This document shows positions 16,055-23,855 of a stretch of DNA of 62,161 nt, one piece after another. Both the position numbers and the translations under genes were made by a program. This DNA is from Alphaproteobacteria bacterium (GTDB lineage: Bacteria > Pseudomonadota > Alphaproteobacteria > Caulobacterales > Hyphomonadaceae). The stretch covers positions 1 through 62,161 of the forward strand of contig JAAEZZ010000014.1 in NCBI GenBank assembly GCA_018222605.1, read 5' to 3'. Below the pieces are notes generated by a model. The model saw nothing but the letters and a program-made list of their open reading frames with translations, was not told the DNA's origin and ran no database searches. Each line of letters opens with the position of its first letter. Within the stretch, counting starts at the first letter, position 1.

Positions 16055-17707
16055 CTATTCCGCCGCATCTTCCAGCGGCTGGATGTCGGCGGGGTTGGCG
16101 CGTGGCAGGCTGACTTCCACTTTCGTGCCCTTACCGGGTTTGGAGTCGATAGTGACGAGGCCGCCATGCAGCTGGGCAAAGGAATGTACCACGGCCAGGC
16201 CGAGCCCTGTGCCCTGCTTGCCCTTGGAATTGCTGCCCTGCGCAAAAGGCTCCATCACGCGGCGCACATCTTCCGCGCTCATGCCGGCGCCCTTGTCGGC
16301 CACGCTTAGCACTACGGCATTGCCTTCATCGCGCGCATCCAGCGTGACAGTGCCGTCCCGCTCTGAATATTTAAGCGCATTGGAAACTAGGTTCTGCCAG
16401 ATCTGGCGCACGGCGCGCGGGTCTGCTTCGGCCCACACTTCATCGCTCGCCTTCAGTTTCATTTTGACGCCCATTCGGTCAGCCTGGTTTTCCAGCTGGC
16501 GCATGATGGACATCGCAGAGGCCGTCAGGTCCACAGGCTCCGGCTCCAGCCGCTGGCGGTCGGCCTCGGCCTTGGCCAGGTCCAGAATGTCCTCCACCAG
16601 CAACAGAAGGTCCTGCCCGCTCTCGTGAATGATTTCGGGATAGTCCTTGTAGGCTTCGGGCATCGGCCCGCGAATGCCGGCGCGCATCATGTCTGCATAG
16701 CCGAGAATGGCGTTGAGCGGCGTCTTCAGATCATGGCCTAGCGACGCAAAGAAGGCTGTGCGTCCGCGCAGGCGCTCTTCCGCCTCCTGCAGCGCAGCTT
16801 TCGTCTCGGTCGCCTTGGCGTGGGATTCGGTCAGGTCACGCAACACCAGGAAGGTGCCATTCTCATGCGCCTCGGCCACGAAAGTCGCCTCGCGGCCATT
16901 CTTCAGCGTGACATCGCCATGCGTGCGGCCATTGGCTGGCTGCAACAGGCCCTGCTCGCTGTCATCCTGTAGCAGTGAGGAGAGCAAGCCGCCGGCGCGA
17001 ATGCCGCTTAGGCCCAGCATGTCGCCGCTGATCGTGCGGATACGGCCATATTGGGAAACGTCCAGTAGCATCAGGCCTGACTCTTCAGGCACGCGCAAAT
17101 CGCTGACGGCCAGGTCGGGTGCCTCGGCGCCTGTCGTGGCAGTCGCTTCCTGCTTTTGCAGATAGATCCAGGCCAGCAGTCCTGTCACGACCAGGCCCGC
17201 AAACGCCATCAGCATCGCGACCAGTTGATAGCCGCCTTCCGTCACCACAGGCGGCAGCCAGCCGACGCGCACCATCAAAGTGGCGGCAACATAGGCCACC
17301 GCGCCGAACACCGCCGATTCGGCCGCCATCCGGGCATCGCCAAGGTTAAGGGCGACCAGCGGGGCAATGGTAAACAGAATGGTCAGAGGGGACAGCGCAG
17401 CCCCGGTCGCGGCCACGCCCATCACCGCCAGCAGACACCAGCTGATGACCAGGAAAGGCCCCGTCAGATCCACCCACCGGTCAGTCTGATTCAGCACCAA
17501 AACCCCCGTCACACCGGGGATTGCAGCCAGCGCAAAGCCCGCCATCATCAGCGAATCAATATCCGCCCGCAACAGCGTGGAAAGGCCCAGAATCACCACC
17601 AGGGCCAACCAGACCAGATGGACAAACTGTAATCTCTTTCGCGCCATCATGGCTAATCCGTTAACATCCCGGAGAGATTTATTAGGCATTCTGCCTTGGT
17701 CACTCAT
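16055..17707 (-). CDS. membrane-bound hybrid-less sensor histidine kinase
   Basis: The 550-residue protein has about five N-terminal membrane segments between residues 26 and 183. A PAS-like region (about 205-295, LMLLDVSQYGRIRTISGDML) and a coiled-coil linker (AALQEAEERLRGR) follow. The HisKA H-box is ASLGHDLKTPLNAI with phospho-acceptor His325. The HATPase has N box NLVSNALKYS, G1 DKGAGM and G2 GTGLGLAVV. The architecture recalls the PleC/DivJ-like kinases of Caulobacterales, but orthology cannot be claimed by eye. No response regulator gene adjoins, so its partner is encoded elsewhere. Confidence 0.9.
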   Translation of the reverse strand: MSDQGRMPNKSLRDVNGLAMMARKRLQFVHLVWLALVVILGLSTLLRADIDSLMMAGFALAAIPGVTGVLVLNQTDRWVDLTGPFLVISWCLLAVMGVAATGAALSPLTILFTIAPLVALNLGDARMAAESAVFGAVAYVAATLMVRVGWLPPVVTEGGYQLVAMLMAFAGLVVTGLLAWIYLQKQEATATTGAEAPDLAVSDLRVPEESGLMLLDVSQYGRIRTISGDMLGLSGIRAGGLLSSLLQDDSEQGLLQPANGRTHGDVTLKNGREATFVAEAHENGTFLVLRDLTESHAKATETKAALQEAEERLRGRTAFFASLGHDLKTPLNAILGYADMMRAGIRGPMPEAYKDYPEIIHESGQDLLLLVEDILDLAKAEADRQRLEPEPVDLTASAMSIMRQLENQADRMGVKMKLKASDEVWAEADPRAVRQIWQNLVSNALKYSERDGTVTLDARDEGNAVVLSVADKGAGMSAEDVRRVMEPFAQGSNSKGKQGTGLGLAVVHSFAQLHGGLVTIDSKPGKGTKVEVSLPRANPADIQPLEDAAE

Positions 17708-17808
17708 ACTTTGCTGTATTTGTAATGTGGACGACTAGCAAGGCGAGGTTCCCCCGGTGGGGAAGTTCATGCAAGAGTGTCGCGTGTCGCGTGAGGGAGA
17801 AGTGAGAC

Positions 17809-18786
17809 ATGAAATCCATCAGAATGATCGGTACTGCGGTGATCGCTTTGGGCCTGGCCACCAGCGCATCCGCGCAGGAAGGGGACCCGATTTCGGATTC
17901 CGCAGCCATCTATGGCACTTACCAGAGTGAAGTCACAGAAGTGAAGGAAAAACCCTTCAGTTCTGCAGGTGACATCGACAATGCACTCACATCACTGGGC
18001 GGGCACAATCCTGATCAACTGTCGAAAGGCTGGATTGCCTATTCCGCGCTGATTGCCTCTCAAGACCCTGAATATCGCGCTGCTGTTCGCGACATTGAAG
18101 GCTTCTACGGCCGCGATGCCCTGCTGACCGGCCTGCAAAACGATGTTCGCTACGCCCGTCAACTGAGCGGTGGCGACAATGCTGTCAGCTCCGCCCTTTC
18201 CGCCACAGAAGCAGACAGCCAGCGCATCACCAGCGCAGCCGCCTATGTGAAGGAACAGGCCTACAGCCTTCAGGCCTCTGGCTGGGCCAAGGCCAAGATC
18301 GGCAATTCAGGCGCCAAGGCGACAAAACTGAACAGCCAGCAAACCATTGGCACTCCGGCCAATGCCAAACTGGTCAATGCTTTCAAGGCAACTGACATCG
18401 ATTCCATCCTGGCCCAGGCAGGCCGCAGCGGCGCCCCCTCCCTGTGGGACAATGTCTCCGGCGCAGCTGAAGCCATCCGCTTTCCGGCGGCTGTGACGTC
18501 AGGCCTGAACCTGAACAGCAAGAAGCGCGTGAAATTCGGCAAGGAACCTGTGGCCGACCAGATCGCCACCCTGGCCGCCTATCGTGTGCTCGGCACGACG
18601 GCTGCTTCCAGCAGCCAGGTTCATTCCGCCATGGCAGAGCGTGAAACGCGCGGCTGCCTGAACATGGCCAACCTAAACCTGCAGCAATGCGTAGCCGCGG
18701 CGAACCAGCAATATGAAGTCCCCTTTTGTATCGGGGAACACGCCCTGGCCGATGTCGGCCAATGTATCGGCGGCGTCTACCAGTAA
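17809..18786 (+). CDS. secreted protein of unknown function, cysteine-rich C-terminus
   Basis: The 325-residue protein has a signal peptide cleaved probably after ASA (residue 22). The mature part is mostly helical and alanine/serine rich. It ends in a 45-residue segment with four cysteines (RGCLNMANLNLQQC...PFCIGEHALADVGQC) that could form two disulfides in the periplasm. I recognise no family; the style suggests a lineage-restricted envelope protein. It is divergent from the histidine kinase gene across a 101-bp gap containing TTCCCC-CGGT-GGGGAA, and is followed by a strong terminator. Confidence 0.7.
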   Translation: MKSIRMIGTAVIALGLATSASAQEGDPISDSAAIYGTYQSEVTEVKEKPFSSAGDIDNALTSLGGHNPDQLSKGWIAYSALIASQDPEYRAAVRDIEGFYGRDALLTGLQNDVRYARQLSGGDNAVSSALSATEADSQRITSAAAYVKEQAYSLQASGWAKAKIGNSGAKATKLNSQQTIGTPANAKLVNAFKATDIDSILAQAGRSGAPSLWDNVSGAAEAIRFPAAVTSGLNLNSKKRVKFGKEPVADQIATLAAYRVLGTTAASSSQVHSAMAERETRGCLNMANLNLQQCVAAANQQYEVPFCIGEHALADVGQCIGGVYQ

Positions 18787-18803
18787 TTCCCATCTCTCTC
18801 TCG

Positions 18804-18836
18804 CCCCCGGCGCTTCGGCTCCGGGGGTTTCTTTTT
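18804..18836 (+). terminator. rho-independent terminator with UUCG-type tetraloop
   Basis: CCCCCGG (18804-18810) pairs with CCGGGGG (18821-18827). The inner GC-TTCG-GC makes a stable tetraloop, and TTTCTTTTTG follows. It ends the secreted-protein gene and separates it from sufE. Confidence 0.9.
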
Positions 18837-18862
18837 GTCTTCAGATGCCCCATCTGGCGGTC

Positions 18863-19279
18863 ATGAGTATTACTGCTGCTGCCGACGAGATCCGCGAAGA
18901 GTTTTCCTGGCTGGAAGACTGGGAAGCGCGCTATGCGCACATCATTGATCTGGGCAAGGCGAACCCGCCGCTGGAGGCCCATGAACGCACGGAGGAAACC
19001 CGCGTGCGCGGCTGTGCCTCTCAGGTCTGGATGGTGACGGACATTGCCGATGGCAAGATGAAGGTGCGCGCCGAATCCGACGCGATGATCGTCTCCGGCC
19101 TGATCGCGCTCCTGATCCGCCTGTATTCCGGCGCGACCCTGGAGGAGATTACCCGCTTCGATGCCAAGGCCCTGCTGGACGAGATCGGCGTCAGCGGCGC
19201 ACTGACCGCTCAGCGCTCGAACGGTCTTGCCTCGATGCTGGAGCGTATCCGCTCGGATGCGGCAGCCGCGCTCTCCTGA
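18863..19279 (+). CDS. sufE: SufE family sulfur-acceptor protein
   Basis: The 138-residue protein has the SufE catalytic motif RGCASQVWM (Cys51) and the family pattern EIREEFSWLEDWEARYAHIIDLGK at the N-terminus. SufE accepts persulfide sulfur from cysteine desulfurase SufS for iron-sulfur cluster assembly; the suf operon itself is not in the window. The start at 18863 is preferred because the earlier in-frame ATG (18845) lies almost against the upstream terminator. The 3' end overlaps the convergent DUF6456 gene by 70 bp. Confidence 0.87.
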   Translation: MSITAAADEIREEFSWLEDWEARYAHIIDLGKANPPLEAHERTEETRVRGCASQVWMVTDIADGKMKVRAESDAMIVSGLIALLIRLYSGATLEEITRFDAKALLDEIGVSGALTAQRSNGLASMLERIRSDAAAALS

Positions 19280-19920
19280 ACCGGCGACAGGGCATAGGCC
19301 TCGGCAAGTGTCTTCAGCGCTGACAGTGCACGCGTGTCTGCGGCCTGGCGACTGACCCGCCAGTATTCTGCCGCCACGCAGCGGCTTGCCCGATCAATCA
19401 GCATGTCTTCAAGATCGCGCATTGCGGGCGTGCCAATCTCGGCTTCCAGCAGGGCCACCTGCGCGGCTGGCTCCGTCGTCGCGCGGGCCGGTCCAGCCCG
19501 CAACCGGCTGGCATCCGGGCGCGCAGCCCGTGCAAAATCATCCCGAAACCGGCCTGCCGCCGCCCGCAGTCTGACCGGCAAGGCACTGCCCGGCAGGGTC
19601 TTCGTTACCTCAGCGAACAAGGTTTCCCGGCGATGAGGCGGCCTCGCGCGGCCATCTTGCGGCGGGCGTATATTTGCACCGTCAAGGCCCGGCATCTCCA
19701 GCCCTGCCCCCATCAGGCGTTCCGGGAAATCCGCATGTGCCACCAGATGGCCCTCATGCTTCAGGCGCGTCACGATGTGCGGAGACACCCAGCCAATGCG
19801 CTGCGTGCGGGTATCCCGCCCGCGATAGACTGCCTGCCCGCCCTGCATCGGCACGATCAGGCCGCCATGGCGCAGCACGGCGAGCAAACGACGTTCCGTC
19901 ATGTCTCTCAGCCGGGTCAT
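19210..19920 (-). CDS. DUF6456 domain protein (putative DNA-associated helper)
   Basis: The 236-residue, arginine-rich protein has an N-terminal winged-helix-like segment (TERRLLAVLRHGGLIV..., HIVTRLKHEGHLV). The conserved C-terminal block (RDLEDMLIDRASRCVAAEYWR) matches my memory of the alphaproteobacterial DUF6456 family; that assignment is tentative. Its ATG directly follows the stop codon of the DnaA-like gene (TAGATG), so the two are translated as a pair. It overlaps the 3' end of sufE on the opposite strand. Function is unknown; a role with the DnaA-like partner is inferred from coupling only. Confidence 0.65.
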   Translation of the reverse strand: MTRLRDMTERRLLAVLRHGGLIVPMQGGQAVYRGRDTRTQRIGWVSPHIVTRLKHEGHLVAHADFPERLMGAGLEMPGLDGANIRPPQDGRARPPHRRETLFAEVTKTLPGSALPVRLRAAAGRFRDDFARAARPDASRLRAGPARATTEPAAQVALLEAEIGTPAMRDLEDMLIDRASRCVAAEYWRVSRQAADTRALSALKTLAEAYALSPVQESAAAASERIRSSIEARPFER

Positions 19921-20265
19921 CTACGCCTCCACGCTCGCGCCATCGAGCACGACGACGCTGGACAGCCCGACCGACAGCTGTTCGACCCAGAGGTCAAAGT
20001 CTGAATCGTCGCGCGCATCCTCGATCAGATTACACGCATAGGCAACCGTTGTGCGGTCCCGGTTGAAGGCCCGCGCCACGCGGCTGAGGCTCATGCCCAG
20101 CGCCGTACGCAGCAAGTACATCGCGATATGGCGGCCCCGCGACTCTGCGGGCGACCGGCGCTGGTGGCTGAGGATGCCCTCCGTCTTCAGGCCCAGCGCA
20201 TAGGCCGTCAGCGCAGCGGCCAGATAGGCCCGGTCCTCGTCTTTCTGTGGATCAAATTCCGACAC
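19921..20265 (-). CDS. stand-alone DnaA domain IV-like helix-turn-helix protein
   Basis: The 114-residue protein has a central region (about 43-97) reading SRGRHIAMYLLRTALGMSLS and RVARAFNRDRTTVAYACNLI. This matches the DnaA-box-binding domain IV (RHIAMYL..., SL..IG..F..RDHTTV.HA). No AAA+ ATPase domain is present. It could bind DnaA boxes and compete with or modulate replication initiation, or be a transcription factor; this is inference. The start is GTG at 20265 with AGGAGAGAGAC before it. It forms an operon with the DUF6456 gene. Confidence 0.78.
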   Translation of the reverse strand: MSEFDPQKDEDRAYLAAALTAYALGLKTEGILSHQRRSPAESRGRHIAMYLLRTALGMSLSRVARAFNRDRTTVAYACNLIEDARDDSDFDLWVEQLSVGLSSVVVLDGASVEA

Positions 20266-20437
20266 GTCTCTCTCCTGTTTCCGACAGGCACAAGACTACC
20301 CGACTTCCGCAGATGTAGGATAACTTTCCTATTACAGCAAGTTGATCCCCCGTAATCCTTGGGGAATACGGGAATGAGAGGTGCCGGATTTGTGGGATTG
20401 GGGGAGCGGAAGAATGGTTAGTTAGTCCAAACGCAAA

Positions 20438-20466
20438 GCGCGCTGCCCGGCAGGGGCAACGCGCTG
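20438..20466. terminator. long GC-rich hairpin downstream of the second PAS_5 gene
   Basis: AGCGCG.TGCCC-GGCA-GGGGCA.CGCGCT forms a long stem 34 nt beyond the PAS_5 stop on the minus strand. On that strand it is followed by TTTGCGTTT, a weak T tract, so termination is plausible but not certain. Nothing else is visible in 20266-20499. Confidence 0.45.
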
Positions 20467-20499
20467 TGTAGATCTTCGAATTTGAGCGGAGCGAAACGC

Positions 20500-20988
20500 T
20501 CAGGCGGCGGCCAGGTCCTCGGGGCCGGCGCTATCCGGCCTTCCCCGCTTTGGGCGGGCGCGCACCAGTTCGTCATGGCAGAGCACCTGCGTCAGCTGTC
20601 CGTCCGGCCCGGCCAGCGGCAGGCGCAGCCAGGCATGGAGACGGCCATTGCCCTGATCGATGACCCCGCCAACCGGCGTACCCCGGTCCAACGCGGCAGA
20701 CAGGCCGAGGCTGTAGGCTTCGCCATGCTCGCCCAGCACGTCATCAATCCGGCGGCCGCGTGCCTCCATGCCGAAAATGTCCCGCAGGCGAGACCCGGCA
20801 ATCCGGAAGCGGCCTTCACCAGACCGGTCAAATTCAACAATGGAGATACTGGCCAGCATGGCGCGGAAGCGCCCAGGGTCCAGTGATTCGCGATGAGCGA
20901 GGCCTTCCGAATCGCACAGACTGCACCAGTAATCGACCAGCTTTCGCTGGGAATCCGTCACGCCTCTAAAGAGATTCTTCTTGTTCAT
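20500..20988 (-). CDS. PAS_5 family (DUF1457-type) PAS-domain protein, second copy
   Basis: The 162-residue single PAS_5 domain protein reads VDYWCSLCDSEGLAHRESLD, then FRAMLASISIVEF, then RFRIAGSRLRDIFGMEARG. It has no output domain. It shares the family with the protein at 6546-7097. The start at 20988 is chosen because the upstream extension from 21021 lacks conservation; a GGGGG stretch lies 8-12 nt before it. An AT-rich 140-bp stretch lies between it and mucR on the same strand. Confidence 0.75.
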   Translation of the reverse strand: MNKKNLFRGVTDSQRKLVDYWCSLCDSEGLAHRESLDPGRFRAMLASISIVEFDRSGEGRFRIAGSRLRDIFGMEARGRRIDDVLGEHGEAYSLGLSAALDRGTPVGGVIDQGNGRLHAWLRLPLAGPDGQLTQVLCHDELVRARPKRGRPDSAGPEDLAAA

Positions 20989-21130
20989 TCCGAGCACCCC
21001 CAGGTGATTCGATAGAATCACCTATCGCGCGAGTGGACTCACGGATCAAGAGTCATGGTGTAATTTTCTTAACCATTCCTACCAAATTCTTTCATTTCGG
21101 AAGTGAAACAAAAAGTATTCGGTCTGAATA

Positions 21131-21547
21131 TTACTCGCGCTCTGCCTTGCCCAGGCCCATTTGCTTGGCAAGCTTTGATCTCTGTTTGGAATAGCCCGGC
21201 GCAACCATGGGGTAATCGGCCGGCAGGCCCCACTTCTCGCGGTATTCCTCTGGCGTCATGTCATATTTGGAGCGCAGGTGACGCTTCAGGGATTTGAACT
21301 TTTTGCCGTCTTCCAGACAGATCAGGAAATCCTCGCCGATGGATTTGCGCACCGGCACGGCGGGCTTGGGCGCTTCCTTCTCCGGCTCCGGCTCGCCGTT
21401 CAGCGATGCCAGAGAGGCGTGCACGTTCCGGATCAGGCCCGGCAACTCATCGGATTTTACTGTATTGTTGCCGACATAAGCCGCGACGATTTCCGTCGCG
21501 AGTTCAATCAGAGCAACCTTCTCAACGCTACCATTCTGGTCAGTCAT
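21131..21547 (-). CDS. mucR: MucR/Ros family transcriptional regulator
   Basis: The 138-residue protein has the Ros/MucR domain LICLEDGKKFKSLKRHLRSK followed by MTPEEYREKWGLP and the basic tail. Of the four canonical Ros zinc ligands (C, C, H, H), only Cys77 and His90 are kept. The other two positions hold Asp80 and Tyr95, as in MucR homologues that work without zinc. The family acts as AT-preferring global regulators of envelope, motility and cell-cycle genes in alphaproteobacteria. The ribosome site is GAGG before ATG 21547. It lies just behind the Mrp operon on the same strand. Confidence 0.88.
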   Translation of the reverse strand: MTDQNGSVEKVALIELATEIVAAYVGNNTVKSDELPGLIRNVHASLASLNGEPEPEKEAPKPAVPVRKSIGEDFLICLEDGKKFKSLKRHLRSKYDMTPEEYREKWGLPADYPMVAPGYSKQRSKLAKQMGLGKAERE

Positions 21548-21570
21548 ATTTGCCTCGATAAAGGAGAGCT

Positions 21571-21594
21571 GGAACAGGCGGTTCTGCCTGTCCC
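21571..21594 (-). terminator. hairpin between the Mrp operon and mucR
   Basis: GGAACAGGC (21571-21579) and GCCTGTCCC (21586-21594) pair around a 6-nt loop. On the minus strand it is followed by AGCTCTCCTTTAT, a weak T tract. It may be a partial terminator of the antiporter operon or part of the mucR leader. Confidence 0.4.
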
Positions 21595-21645
21595 AAGCCC
21601 CTGGAAGGGTACACCCTACTCATGATGAGCGGGTTAAGGTCCGTG

Positions 21646-23409
21646 TTAGCTGGAGGTGATAAAGGCGAGGAGCAGCACAAGGCCGAGCAGAATCGCAGTC
21701 CAGATGGCCATGGCACTGCCAAGCCCGCCCCGGGCCAGTTCGCCACGCGGGCTGAATGTGTCCTCGATCCGGTCGTAGGCCCGGCCTGTCAGCTTGAAGA
21801 AGACAGACGTCATGGCAGGCCCTGCCTTCTGCCAGATCGTGCCGGCCCAGGTGAACAGGCCATAGCCAGCCTTGCGATACACCCAGTCCGTATCCAACAC
21901 AACGCCTGGCTTCTCTGGCGGATACCAGCCAAGACGCTTCAGCATCACGAAGGCGAAGATGGCCAGAACCAGCAGCTGCATCTGCGTCAGCACGTGATCA
22001 AGCGTGAACGGATTATACGCCATCGCCTCTTCACGATATGGCAGCAGATTGTACAGCCACTCATAGCCAAGGCCCGGCACGATTGCCGGAATGCCCACTG
22101 CCACACAGATGAAGGCGGCAAGCCCCATCGCCAGCAGCATGTTGAAGGGCGCTTCCTTCACACGCTTGCCGCTGTCATGGCCGAAGAAGGCAAAGTACGG
22201 GATCTTGATGCCGGAATGCTCCAGCACACCTGCGGAGGCGAACAGTAGCATTAGCCAAACAATCGTATAGCCCTCATGGCCCACGGCGCTCATCGTCAGC
22301 GACTTGGCCGCAAAGCCAGAGAAAAGCGGGAAGGCCGAGATGGACATTGCCCCGATGATACAGAACACGGTTGTCCAAGGCATGGATTTGTAAAGCCCGC
22401 CCAGCTCAGACGCCTTAGTCGTGCCCGTGCGATACATCACCGCGCCCATGCTCATGAACAGAAGGCCTTTGTAGATGATGTGACAGAAGGCATGCGCGCT
22501 TGCACCGTTCAGCGCCAACGCATTGCCGACGCCCGTCGCGCCAAGGCCGATCGCACAGATCATGAAGCCCACCTGGTTGTTCAGGGAGTAGGCCAGAACC
22601 TTGCGCAGATCATTCTCGATCACGGCAAAGAAAACCGGGAAGACAGTCATCACCGCGCCGATCCAGATCAGCGCATCATGGCCTGGGAACATGCGGGCAA
22701 ACGCATAGACGGCCAGCTTGGTTGTGAAGGCAGACAGTACGACTGCGCCCACCACCGTGGCCTTCGGATAGGAATCCTGCAGCCAGTTGTGCAGGAACGG
22801 GAATGCCGCCTTGATGCCCAGCGCGATGAAGACAAGGATCGCCCCCGGCTCTTTCAGGCTGGTGAAGGCCTGAACCGAAAGGTCGCCACGCGAATGGTAG
22901 ACATAGGCAATGCCCGCCAGCAGCAACACACCGGACAGGATCTGAATGGCCAAATAGCGCATAGAGGCGAAATAGGCCGCACGCGTCCCTGCCCGCAGGA
23001 TCAGGAAGACAGACGTGATCGCCGTCAGTTCCCAGAACACGAACAGGCTCATCATGTCGCCGGAGAAGGTCGCCGCGACAGCCGCGCCGGCATAGGCCAT
23101 GGCCATACCGTCCTGCAGCCGGTCATCAGTGTGCCAGGCATAGATCGCGTTCAGCAGCGCGGCCAATAGGAAGGCCAGACCAAAGATGAAACTGAGACCG
23201 TCTACCCGGTAGAAAATGAAATCAATGCCCAGCGCCTGCACGCCGAGGTGATTGACGTTCTGGTCCGCCAGCGCCAGCAGGATGATGGCGATAATCGGTG
23301 TGGCAATGGTCAGCCCCTGGCGCACACGGCGCATCGGCAGGAACAGGGCCACGAGGCCAACTGCAATCATCAGCCAGCCAGGGTTCAGCATGGAGAGCGG
23401 GCCAGTCAT
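21646..23409 (-). CDS. Mrp antiporter MrpD/MrpA-N-type subunit, long form
   Basis: The 587-residue protein has about 15 membrane helices and a Proton_antipo_M (NuoL/M/N-like) core. The key charged residues are present: the TM5 glutamate (SLFVFWELTAITSV) and the TM7 lysine (ALGIKAAFPFLHNWLQDSYP). It also has a further lysine in SAFTTKLAVYAF. Longer than the two sibling MrpD proteins, it may stand in for the N-terminal half of MrpA. It is the last gene of the operon; its ATG overlaps the stop of the preceding small gene (TGATG). Confidence 0.85.
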   Translation of the reverse strand: MTGPLSMLNPGWLMIAVGLVALFLPMRRVRQGLTIATPIIAIILLALADQNVNHLGVQALGIDFIFYRVDGLSFIFGLAFLLAALLNAIYAWHTDDRLQDGMAMAYAGAAVAATFSGDMMSLFVFWELTAITSVFLILRAGTRAAYFASMRYLAIQILSGVLLLAGIAYVYHSRGDLSVQAFTSLKEPGAILVFIALGIKAAFPFLHNWLQDSYPKATVVGAVVLSAFTTKLAVYAFARMFPGHDALIWIGAVMTVFPVFFAVIENDLRKVLAYSLNNQVGFMICAIGLGATGVGNALALNGASAHAFCHIIYKGLLFMSMGAVMYRTGTTKASELGGLYKSMPWTTVFCIIGAMSISAFPLFSGFAAKSLTMSAVGHEGYTIVWLMLLFASAGVLEHSGIKIPYFAFFGHDSGKRVKEAPFNMLLAMGLAAFICVAVGIPAIVPGLGYEWLYNLLPYREEAMAYNPFTLDHVLTQMQLLVLAIFAFVMLKRLGWYPPEKPGVVLDTDWVYRKAGYGLFTWAGTIWQKAGPAMTSVFFKLTGRAYDRIEDTFSPRGELARGGLGSAMAIWTAILLGLVLLLAFITSS

Positions 23410-23855
23410 CAGTCCTCATCTCCTTCATAACGATACGTGCCCTCGGTGGAGGGTTCGACAGGCACATCGGGATCAATATCGGCGGGAGGTCCGCCCGGCT
23501 CCCCATAGTAATCTTCCTTGCGGCGCAGCAGGCGACCAAGCGGCCAGCCCATCAGCACAACAAAGGCAAAGGAAGCAAAGCCCCACAGTGCATAGAAGCC
23601 GGTCGCATGGGCGATTTCGACATATTCGTGGCGGGGGACAGCCAGGTCCGCAACGATCAGCACCATGCTGAGAATGGCAAACCCCCAGAAGATCAGCGTG
23701 CCTGTGCGCTTGTTCTCGGTCCAGCCGAACAGGATTTTCGCCATCGGGTGAACGCCCTCTTCCGAAGGTGTGTGCAGGCGGTGCGCTGTCTCGGCGGCGC
23801 GCTTCACGAAGCGACCATTGGAGTCACGGGTATCGTTAGGCGTTTCATCGCTCAT
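23409..23855 (-). CDS. unrecognised two-helix accessory subunit within the Mrp operon
   Basis: The 148-residue protein has a charged N-terminus of about 50 residues. Two membrane helices follow (about 52-68 and 88-108, GTLIFWGFAILSMVLIVADL and GFYALWGFASFAFVVLMGWP), then an acidic proline/glycine-rich tail (YYGEPGGPPADIDPDVPVEP). It is locked into the operon by a 4-bp overlap with the upstream MrpD-type gene and a 1-bp overlap downstream. It is not one of the standard MrpA-G subunits. A structural role between two pumping subunits is inferred from position only. Confidence 0.75.
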   Translation of the reverse strand: MSDETPNDTRDSNGRFVKRAAETAHRLHTPSEEGVHPMAKILFGWTENKRTGTLIFWGFAILSMVLIVADLAVPRHEYVEIAHATGFYALWGFASFAFVVLMGWPLGRLLRRKEDYYGEPGGPPADIDPDVPVEPSTEGTYRYEGDED

